Shown here: positions 55,950 to 64,000 of the stretch, piece by piece
Layout of the letters: every line of letters begins with the position of its first letter
How positions within the stretch are numbered: the stretch's first letter is position 1
Notes under the pieces: generated by a model
Seen by the model: only the letters and a program-made list of their open reading frames with translations
What the model was told of the DNA's origin: nothing
Database searches by the model: none
Made by a program: the position numbers and the translations under genes
Origin: Hepsetus odoe
Lineage: Eukaryota > Chordata > Actinopteri > Characiformes > Hepsetidae
Direction: 5' to 3'
Assembly (NCBI GenBank): GCA_017165825.1
Contig: CM029381.1
Coordinates: 1,098,649-1,162,648 of the forward strand
DNA: 64,000 nt

Positions 55950-56160
55950 AACTGACCCTCCTCATCTGGAAAGCCACTTCTGAAGCTTTTTGCGACTCCA
56001 GTGAACCTGAGAGCTGTTACACCCAGAAAGAGAGAATGTGAAACAGTATTGAATCTTCCCAGAAGTGGCTGACCTACCAAAATTCTTCAGAAATTGTGGA
56101 GATGACTTCAGGACGTCCCAGAAGATGAATGTTTCATCAGATCTGCAAATAAAATGCACA
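55950..56160 (+). mobile_element. Tc1-like transposase N-terminal relic
   Basis: Around 56036-56100 the plus strand encodes ETVLNLPRSG, a stop, then PTKI: the linker between the two DNA-binding helices of Tc1 transposases (usually GRP-T-K-I). The stop replaces the Arg of GRPT. Confidence 0.65.
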
Positions 56161-56164
56161 TCTG

Positions 56165-56290
56165 TAGCAGTGATGGGGACAGTACCTTGTCCTAGGGAAC
56201 CCCAGGGCAGCCTGTTGGACTGGGATCTGTAGCGATGATCTTCTGATCCTGGGGGTTAGTCCCTAAACACTAGACCGCTGCTACCCCATG
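56165..56290 (-). mobile_element. type A SINE, 5' part
   Basis: Plus-strand reading: GTGATGGGGACAGTACCTTG, CCTAGGGAACCCCAGGGC, CCTAAACACTAGACCGCTGC. Confidence 0.72.
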
Positions 56291-56344
56291 GTTGATGTTC
56301 ATGATTCTCTGTTTAGGAAGAGACAAAAAGATGGTTCCAGTGCT

Positions 56345-56500
56345 GTGAAACATGGCGGTAGTAGTACACGGCCAGGGAGACGCTTTGCGGTGTTTAGGGA
56401 TGAGACTTCATAATCTCAAGGTTGTGGGTTTGTGACCCAGACTGGTAGGTATGTGTTGTGTCTTTACAATAACAAGTAGTCATTTTCACTTCACAATGCT
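56345..56500 (+). mobile_element. type A SINE, decayed
   Basis: AAGGTTGTGGGTTTGTGACCC (B box), AGACTGGTAGG, GTAGTCATTTTCACTTCAC tail; the middle is deleted. Confidence 0.55.
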
Positions 56501-56837
56501 GTACTGAGTTCGCTATTTTACATAAAAACATTTTCTTTAATAAGTTAAACAGTTGCATTGCAACTTCCTCCTCCTCTTCTTGTCTTGTGAAGCTTTTCGT
56601 ATGAAGATCTGAAATGAATTCTTGCGCTTAATATGCAATATTTCATGACCAATATCAATGGATTTTCTTTAAATTAAAAGCAGAATCACGAAGAGCGATT
56701 CAGTGATAAATAGAAAAAAAGTCCTTTTGAAAATGGTAGACGTGATGTTGTAGAGGTAAAGAGACAGTGAAGAAAGGATGAAGAGAAAAAAAGATGTTGG
56801 AAATAAAACAGGGGTAGCTGAGGATTATACAGTAGCT

Positions 56838-57056
56838 GAAGAAGATACAAAGAGAGAGCGCGAGAGAGAGAGACAGACAGAGAAAAAGCAAGAGCGAGAG
56901 AGAGACAGACAGAGAGAAAAAGAAACAGAGAGAGAGAGAGACAGACAGAGAGGCAGAGAGAGAAAAAGAGAGAGAGAGACAGAGACAAACAGAGAGAGAA
57001 AGAGAGAGGGATCAACAGAAAGACAGAGAGAGAGAGAGAGAAAGAGAAAGAGCACC
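56838..57056 (+). repeat. GA/CAGA polypurine tract
   Basis: GAGAGA with ACAGACAGA units. The reverse strand yields artefactual Ser/Leu ORFs. Confidence 0.93.
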
Positions 57057-57349
57057 AGAACAGAATAATACAACAACACAATCACTAATGCAAAGTAAAC
57101 AGAACAATGAAGAAAAAGTGAACACAAACAACAGAACAAAACACACACACACACAAACACACACAAGGGCAAAAAAACCCAGAAACAACGCACAAAACAC
57201 AAAAACCCCACAAACCAAAAATAATGCTGAAATAATTTGAATACAGATACACGAACAAAAACACACACAGTTTCAAACATAAGAACACAATGTACATTCA
57301 AACACACACATTCAAACTCGTGCACACACTACCACCCCCCCCACCCCCC

Positions 57350-57350
57350 C

Positions 57351-57403
<53 letters not shown>
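57350..57403 (+). repeat. CA microsatellite
   Basis: About 25 CA units after two C runs. Confidence 0.95.
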
Positions 57404-57404
57404 A

Positions 57405-57570
57405 GGCAGGCGGGCTGCAGCAGCAGAATTGAATGCGATAGGGAAGTGAAAAATGATTAACCCCGGGTCAGCTCTCAGCCTCAATCTCTCCACCGCGCAC
57501 AGCCCGTCATGTTCCAGCGCACACATTTACATATATTTATTAAATTCAGCTCCCGCTCAGGAATAAAATA
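57405..57570. other. candidate conserved noncoding island
   Basis: Unique sequence between CA and GA arrays with GAAAAATGATTAACCCCGGG (TGATTAA, LIM/PBX-like) and ACATATATTTATTAAATTCA. Inference only. Confidence 0.35.
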
Positions 57571-57572
57571 CA

Positions 57573-57720
57573 GCACAGAGAGAGGGAGAGAGAGAGAGAG
57601 AGAGGGAGGGAGGGGGTTGTTTAAAGGAGGAGAGTTTCAGATAGATTTACCTTTTCATTCATATTCATTTTGCACCCGGACTCTGAAAGCGGAACAGAAA
57701 TGATTTCTGATTTGGGCTGC

Positions 57721-57770
<50 letters not shown>

Positions 57771-57836
57771 AAAGAAAGATAGTGTAGAGAGGGAGCAATA
57801 GAGAATAGGTGGAGAGGGAGAAAAAGAAAGGAAGTG

Positions 57837-57867
<31 letters not shown>

Positions 57868-58330
57868 CGAGAGAGAGAGAGAAAGATAGAGAGTGGAAAG
57901 AGACAGTAAGAGAAAATGGGTGGAGAATGAGAAAGACTAAAGCAAGGAAGGGGAGAGATGGGGGGAGAGAAAAAGAGAGATAAAGAAAAAGGTAGTGGAG
58001 AGAGTGGAGAACTGTGGGAGAAAGAAAGGGGGTGGAAAGAAAAACGGGAGGGAGAAAGAGAGCGAGGTGGAGAGAGACAGCAAGAGAAAATAGGCGCAAA
58101 ATGAGAGAGTGAAAGAGAGGGAATAAGGGGGAGAAAGAAAAAGGTAGTGGAGAGAGAGAGGAGAATATAGGGGAAGAGAAAGAAAGGGAGTGAAAAGAGA
58201 GACAAAGGGAGAGAGAAAGATTGATTAAGATAGAAAGGGAGTGAATAGATTGAGGTAGAGAGAGGGAGTGAAGGAGTAAGGGGTGAAAAGAAAGGGTGAG
58301 AGAGAGCGAAAGAAAGGGACAGTGTAGGTA
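57573..58330 (+). repeat. 750-bp polypurine tract with GA arrays
   Basis: GA arrays at 57576-57604 and 57723-57767, then GAGA/GGGA/AAAG-rich DNA to about 58320, interrupted at 57630-57715 by unique sequence. Confidence 0.93.
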
Positions 58331-58664
58331 GCAGGTAGATGGCTGTAATCAGTCTTTGAGTGAAAGTGAATAAAGGAGAAAACGAAACGCTCTTTCATTC
58401 ATTGCGGTTTGGCTCACTGTTCTCCTCCTTTCTCCATAGCGACTGTGGTTTCCAGGTTAAAACATCAAAGGACATCAGTGACATTTAAGATCAAAGACTA
58501 TCACAAATGTCTTTGGAATAAAATCTTTCAAATGAGTGAAGTTTCGTGTCTGATCGTCCCTCACAGACATGAAGACACTGCCAGAGACGTTGTCTTTCCA
58601 GAGTATGGAGAAGATTTAGAACCAAAAATGAATCCCATTCATGGTGGAGGGACACCAAGAAGGG

Positions 58665-58998
58665 ACACCCCGTTTCTATTTCTTCCTGTCCTCTGCATCT
58701 TCCTCCTTCAAACTGACCACCTGCATGTCCTCTCTCACCACGTCCATTAACCTCCTCTTTGGTCTTCCTCTTTTCCTCTTTCTTGGAACCTACATCCTTC
58801 TCAAAATAGAATCCTCGTCTCTCCTCTGGACATGTCCAAACCCGTGCAACCTTGCCTCTCAGACTTTGCCTCCAAGACGTCCAACCTGAGCTGTCCCTCT
58901 AATATACTCACTTCTAATCCTGTCCATCCTCGTCACACCCAGCGAAAATCTCAGCATCTTTAATTCTGACACCTCCAGCTCTGCTGCCTGTCTTAAGT
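58665..58998 (-). mobile_element. RTE-like LINE 3' region
   Basis: TTCTTCCTGTCCTCTGCATC, CACCTGCATGTCCTCTCTCA, CCTCTGGACATGTCCAAACC, ATCCTGTCCATCCTCGTCAC, AATCTCAGCATCTTTAATTC: same family as 19691-20105, all in order. Confidence 0.85.
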
Positions 58999-59650
58999 AA
59001 AGGCAACCCAAGCATCAACAGAATACAGGTGGGTTTCCAATAAAGTGGCCAAGGAGTACAATGATACAAACACACGATATGAGACAAACGGAAAATCCCC
59101 TTTTAGGGATTCGACTGAGGAATATTTTGAGCATTGATGGGACGCCCCTGTAGTAGATAGACCGAGAGCTGAAGCTTTGATGAAACCGGGTGGAAGCTGA
59201 GAGATGTGTCCATATGGAGGAGCACCACACTGTTGGCCAACTGTATGTTTACACTGTGTTCATTTTCATTTTAAATAGAAGAGTCCTGGCAGGAGCAGCC
59301 CAGAAATTAGTGGCTAGGTTTATCCCGGGATTTTTGGTCTTTAGCGAAACATTCTCAGATCAGATCTGAACAGCTGTCCGATGCCGACAATTTGCTCTAG
59401 GGGGAGGGATGAAAAGCCCAATCGATGGTGCCAGACCCGGACACCATCTTGGATGGTGTGGTGGAAGCATGGAAAGCCATGGTGGTTGTATAGTTTAATA
59501 GCACTGATCATAGAAAATCTTTCTTGTAGCTTTAGTGTTCTGCATCGTTGCTAAGGATGTTGATGAAGGGAACTGAGGCGGAGGTCAATAGAAATTGAGC
59601 AAATCGCTGTTTTTACAGTTTTATCGCACCTTTTATCTTTGCTTTGACAT
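58999..59650. other. no gene recognised
   Basis: Unique-looking sequence; no exon, RNA gene or clear repeat. Confidence 0.4.
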
Positions 59651-59654
59651 TTTT

Positions 59655-60168
59655 GCTTCTAGATTGAACTTTTGAGCTCGTTTGGAATTTAGGACTCTAC
59701 GGTGGACTTGTGGACACTAGTTTGGACTCGGAGATCAGACATGGAGATCAACATTGGAACATTTTATGCAGTTTATTAGATTTTTTGGACTAGTTGGACT
59801 AGTTTGGACTAGTTAGGCCCTGTGTTGGACTTGTGGGCTCTGGTTTGGTCTTTATTTGGGGCTTGGGTTCTACTTTGGAGTTTTGGGCCCAGGTGTGGAC
59901 CTTTAGGATCTATGTTGGACATTTGGGCTCCATGTTGGACAAGTTTGAACTTTTTGGGCAATCAATTGGACTAGTTAGGCTCTGTGCTTGACTTCTGGGT
60001 TCAGTTTTGGGCTTAGGGGCTGTTTTAAGGACATTTCTCTATGTTTCTATGTTAAGATTTTCCAGCTCTGTGTTGGACTTTTGGGCTGTCTTTACTTCTG
60101 AGCTGCATTTTGGGCTCTAGTTTGGACTTTTAACTGTTCAGACTAGGCTTGATGTTGGACTGTGAATG
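59655..60168 (+). repeat. degenerate array of TTGGACTTTTGGGCTC-like units
   Basis: Variants of TTGGACTNGTTGGGCTCTGT recur at irregular 17-25 bp spacing for 500 bases; the middle has three near-perfect TTGGACTAG units (59787-59814). No frame is conserved. Confidence 0.7.
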
Positions 60169-60239
60169 AGCTCGGCACAAATGAAATGAACTGGAAAGCA
60201 GTCACAATAGTGATTATCTCAATATAGAGCAGTGTGGGA

Positions 60240-60246
60240 AGTGTGT

Positions 60247-60287
<41 letters not shown>
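60240..60287 (+). repeat. TG microsatellite
   Basis: About 21 TG units with one AT interruption. Confidence 0.95.
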
Positions 60288-60377
60288 TTTAGAACAATGC
60301 TCTTCATTACTGATATTAAATACACTCCCTTCAGGTAGAGCAACATGCAAACAAAACATCATCAGAAAAACAAAGAT

Positions 60378-60765
60378 GACAGAAGATAAAGGAAGAGAGA
60401 GTAAAAGAGTGAAAGAGATATAAAGGTGAAGATGTGACAGGGTGACAAGAGAGATGATGAGAGACAGAGAGAGACAGAGAGAGAAAGAGAGAGAGATGTG
60501 GGGGCGGCAGTGACTGAGATGATGTTGCAGCCATAGAGTAACAGGACAGTAAAAGAGAGGAAGAGAGAGGGATGGAGAGAATAATATAGAATTAGAGGAA
60601 ATTAAAAATAGATGAAAGAAAGAGAAGCAAAGAGATAAGAGGGAGTGGTGGGAAAAGAGAAAGATGGAGAAAGAGAAAAAGAGAGAGGTGAGGAGGAGGG
60701 GATGGATAGAAGAAGAGGGTGGGGAAAAGAGAGAGAGATGGAGAGAGCAAGAGGGAGAAAGTGAG
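60378..60765 (+). repeat. GA-rich polypurine tract
   Basis: AGAGA/GGGA-rich, with a short unique core at 60500-60545. Confidence 0.9.
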
Positions 60766-60898
60766 TGGGTCCACTCCAGCGTTCCGTTGGGCACAGTGCC
60801 AGGTGGCAGTCTCTCTGGAAACCGTCGCCGTTAGTGATAGGTGGTAGGGCAGGTGCCAGCGTGGCAGCAACAGCATTAGTTCTTCTCTGGCTGCCAGG

Positions 60899-60903
60899 GT
60901 GTG

Positions 60904-60988
<85 letters not shown>
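60899..60988 (+). repeat. TG microsatellite, about 44 units
   Basis: TG run with one TTTG interruption. Confidence 0.96.
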
Positions 60989-60991
<3 letters not shown>

Positions 60992-61366
60992 TCCGCGTTG
61001 GGCTTCTCCTGGCTGTCTGAAGTGTGGAAGGTGCCAGGGCTGGATGTGCTGCAGCTGCAGCCAATGAAGGGCTGCCATGGCTGGGCATCCCCACACACAC
61101 ACAGGACTAGCAACCCAAGTGCTCACCTTTTTGTCAGACACTCATCTCTCCTCCCTCCCTTCTTCTCTCTTTCATTTATTTTCCCCGTTTGAAATTTGGG
61201 TAAGCAGTCCATCCATATTATTTGACCGTTAAAGGGGAAATCCACCCATTTTTTAAAAATGTCATTATGTGGTCATAATGGTACACAGAAAAACTGTGTA
61301 CTGTGAACCAGATGTCTGAATCTCCCTCTGTTCCAAGGTGTGTTTATGAATACACTGCCTGTGTGT

Positions 61367-61369
61367 GCG

Positions 61370-61409
<40 letters not shown>

Positions 61410-61413
61410 TGTG
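61367..61413 (+). repeat. TG microsatellite
   Basis: About 21 TG units with few interruptions. Confidence 0.94.
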
Positions 61414-61929
61414 AGGCTGTCATGATTACAGTGATGCAGCTTTATCTTCAACATTGTTTTCAAAAAACACAACCAACCTGCTTCCAATTCTTATAGTCCC
61501 TACAAATAATTAATGGTCAGGATTCATACAGAGATATACTCATTCCTCCTTTTCTCTCTCTCTCTCTCTGTTTCCCACCTACTTTTTTCCATCCATCCCT
61601 GTCTTCCTTCCATTTTCCCAAACAACTCATACAACCAGAGGAGCTCGGCGGCTGTGTCTCAATCCAAGCATCCTTTCAAGGCTCACTCGAAAGCTGCCCT
61701 CTATTTCCCAACAGGTGGATCCTTCACAGCCTGTCTCAAGATTCATTGGGCGCTGATTGTTTTCATTCCCTGAAATGGTGAAAAAAAACAAAAACAATAT
61801 TTGAATATTTGCCATATCGCCCCCTACGCTCCCCGTGGTGTACTGCAATCTGTCATGTGTGTGTGGCCGTGACTGTGTGGATATAGAGCCCTTTTGAAGG
61901 GGCTTTATCTTGAAAAACCTTTTCTGGCC

Positions 61930-62155
61930 TAAATTGTCTAAATTTAATTCAGTGTCATCAACGGCATTTGCATCCAATCAGAAAGGAGGTCATTTGCATA
62001 TAGCAGTCTGGGGCGAACTCTTTTGACCCCGTGAAGCCGCAGAATCATTTTTATCATTTCTTCACATTTATCGGCAGCCAGATTGTTTTGCTTTCACCGA
62101 AAACATTGATTCCAAACTTTCCGAATGGCAGGGTAGACCATGCTGGCTGTGAGCC
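61930..62155. other. candidate conserved noncoding island
   Basis: CTAAATTTAATTCAGTGTCA, GTCATTTGCATATAGCAGTC (octamer-like ATTTGCAT), AAAACATTGATTCCAAACTT. Low repeat content. Inference only. Confidence 0.32.
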
Positions 62156-62158
62156 AGT

Positions 62159-62212
62159 TTCTCTCTCTCTCACTCTCTCTCTCTCTCTCTCTCTTGCTTT
62201 TCCTCTCTCTTT
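62159..62212 (+). repeat. CT microsatellite
   Basis: About 17 TC units with one CACT interruption. Confidence 0.94.
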
Positions 62213-62359
62213 CCCCACCCTTTCCATCCAGTCTCTGGTCGGGAGCCATATGTCTCAGCTGTGCCAGTTACCACCCTCCCCCCTTCCCCGCCGCCCTCCT
62301 CTACCAGGCCACGGTCCCGGGACCCCCCACAGTCTCCCCCACCCGCCCACCCACCTCCC

Positions 62360-62485
62360 CCCGGAGGCGCCGGCTTTGTAGGCTAATTAGCAGTGAAATT
62401 GGTGAATTGCAGGCTCGGGCACATAGGCATCAACACTTCAGCTGCCACAAGCGCCACTTTAGCCACTGAAAGGGCTCTGGGACGC
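62360..62485. other. candidate conserved noncoding island
   Basis: GTAGGCTAATTAGCAGTGAA (TAATTAG homeodomain core) and CAACACTTCAGCTGCCACAA (E-box CAGCTG), flanked by GC-rich and GA-rich DNA. Inference only. Confidence 0.33.
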
Positions 62486-63079
62486 CGAACATGAGCGAGG
62501 GAGGGGTGGAGAGAGGGAGGGGTGGAGGCAGGGAGGGAGGTAGAGAGAGTGACTGAGTGCTGTACATCTCTCTTCCTGCTGTGTGCGTTAAGTAGGGCCC
62601 ATCGCTATGGGTACTAACTCTTCTATGTCGTCCTAATGCACGGAGCCCACTCCAAACGCTTTCTTTATTAATGTCTACGGAAATATACGTTTTTTTTCCT
62701 TTTCTTCATTCATTGCCTCCTTCCTTCCATTTTCCCATCCAGCTCCATCCATTTTTTGGTCGAGTCTTCCTCGGACCAGAGGAGCCTCCATCTGTAGGCT
62801 TCCGTCCCGAGCTTTAGGGAGCCTTTTTTATAGAAGAATAGTAGGCATCTCGCCCCCTACAGTTCCTGTAATGAACTACAATCTGTCACGATGTACATAC
62901 GATATATGGATAGTCCAAGAACCTCTCTTTTGTCTTTTGAATTTGTAGAAAATGTATTCTTTTATTCTTCACTAAATCATGCATGTGTGCAGCAAAGTGA
63001 AGACCCTGATGTCAGGATAACAGGATGTAATGATAGCAGGAAAAAAAAAGACACCCGTTCCATCATCCCTCGCTTTCTC

Positions 63080-63184
63080 CCATCTCATCTGATCTGATAT
63101 TAACAGGCCGTATTAAAATCATGCAGTGCGTTAGCGCACTCATTTAAAATTAATAACTGGTAATTATGGAGGAAGCCGGTTCAC

Positions 63185-63185
<1 letters not shown>
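63080..63185. other. candidate conserved noncoding island
   Basis: CTGATATTAACAGGCCGTAT, TTTAAAATTAATAACTGGTA, GTAATTATGGAGG: clustered ATTA/TAAT motifs just before a GA array. Inference only. Confidence 0.32.

Positions 63186-63186
<1 letters not shown>

Positions 63187-63237
<51 letters not shown>
63187..63237 (+). repeat. GA microsatellite
   Basis: About 23 GA units. Confidence 0.96.
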
Positions 63238-63240
<3 letters not shown>

Positions 63241-63459
63241 GTAGCAAGTATAATGGAATGTAAGTGAATCTGCATTGTGGCTTTAAAACTGAACGCCCTC
63301 GCTTTTATTCGCCTCCGACTGCTGTTTGTTCCTATTTTTCTTCATTTTCAGTTCCTTGTTGAAAGTGGGCTGATTAGGGACAGCAGTCAGAGGTGGGATC
63401 TGAGTTTGAGCTGTCGGGTCTTACTGAGAGAAAGGGGACAAGTTGTTCCTCTAATTTGA

Positions 63460-63915
63460 TCTTTTTCATTTAATTATTATTAGGATATTATTATAATTAT
63501 TTTTAATTTGTTAAAATAGATCAAGGTTCATGAAAATTGGTCTAAAAAGACAAATGAGCTGATGTTCAATTAAAAAGTGCTTTAAAAGTATTTTTCAAAA
63601 TTGTTGAATGCTTAACATGCTGAATGTTAGAGAATTTAAAATGTATATATAATGTATATGTAAAAATTTAAATATTTGACAATTGAAAATGGCTAAAAGT
63701 TCAAATATGTTAAAAATAACAAAACACTTGTTAGGAGTTCTTAAAAGTCAGTGATTAAAAATTCATTTTAACGGTTGAAAAAAGTAAAAAAAAAAAATTT
63801 AATTAGAAAATGCTTTAATTGCTAATCTTTAATATTAAAAAAATGTAAATTGCAAAAAATTAGTTTTTAAATTAAAGCAAATAAAAGTTGGTTAAAAATG
63901 TCTTTAAAAAGTTTT
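63460..63915. other. AT-rich stretch, no gene seen
   Basis: A/T-rich with many TTAAAA motifs; no supported feature. Confidence 0.45.
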
Positions 63916-63922
63916 TATAGGT

Positions 63923-64000
63923 GGGGCAGTGGCGGTCTAGAGTTTAGGGATTTGGCTGCAGGATCGGAAGGCCATGGGTTCAAATGCCAGGCCAGTAGGT
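63923..64000 (+). mobile_element. type A SINE, cut by the window end
   Basis: GGGGCAGTGGCGGTCTAGAG (A box) and CATGGGTTCAAATGCCAGG (B box), then CCAGTAGGT at the last base. Confidence 0.8.

Noticed and set aside
57621..58205. 194-codon reverse ORF
   Set aside because: Complement of a GA-rich tract; compositional artefact.
60592..61141. His/Thr-rich reverse ORFs
   Set aside because: Generated by the TG repeat and the GA-rich tract.

Overview
The window is vertebrate nuclear DNA, almost certainly from a teleost fish. The genes have introns with GT/AG borders. The interspersed repeats are typical of ray-finned fish: tRNA-derived SINEs, Tc1-like elements with long inverted repeats, L2- and RTE-type LINEs, and a small TG..CA LTR element. 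Long dinucleotide arrays are also present. Placement below teleost level is not possible from sequence alone.

Layout. 1-9.5 kb: an L2-type LINE 3' end, a small unrecognised two-exon gene (about 1.36-1.81 kb), a deleted Tc1-like element (4.10-4.64 kb), and a broken APE-type LINE on the minus strand (5.2-8.4 kb) facing a second, inverted 3' end of the same family. 9.8-11.4 kb: SINEs, a well-formed tRNA-Ala(TGC) gene on the minus strand, and a CpG-rich promoter. 11.38-18.73 kb: an eight-exon gene for a 461-residue protein with two zinc fingers and a coiled coil, not recognised by name. Its first intron holds two tandem arrays and a Tc1-like element with perfect 25-bp ends. 20.9-25.65 kb: mzt2b (MOZART2), a gamma-tubulin ring complex subunit, with one noncoding and four coding exons.

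26-64 kb: no convincing coding exon. It holds purine/pyrimidine-asymmetric arrays, SINEs, LINE fragments, Tc1-family relics, a 1.45-kb LTR retrotransposon nested in an RTE LINE with a 5-bp target duplication, and a 1.5-kb array of a 21-bp unit bordered by a duplicated 110-bp segment. Between the arrays are low-repeat islands with AT-rich homeodomain-like motifs that look like candidate regulatory sequence. This half may be a gene desert or a large intron; the sequence does not decide.

The three protein genes are all on the plus strand and show no operon-like or pathway link. The interest lies in the unrecognised zinc-finger gene, the lengthened mzt2b, the nested transposons and the 21-bp array. 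No novel defence or mobile system with gene cargo was seen.
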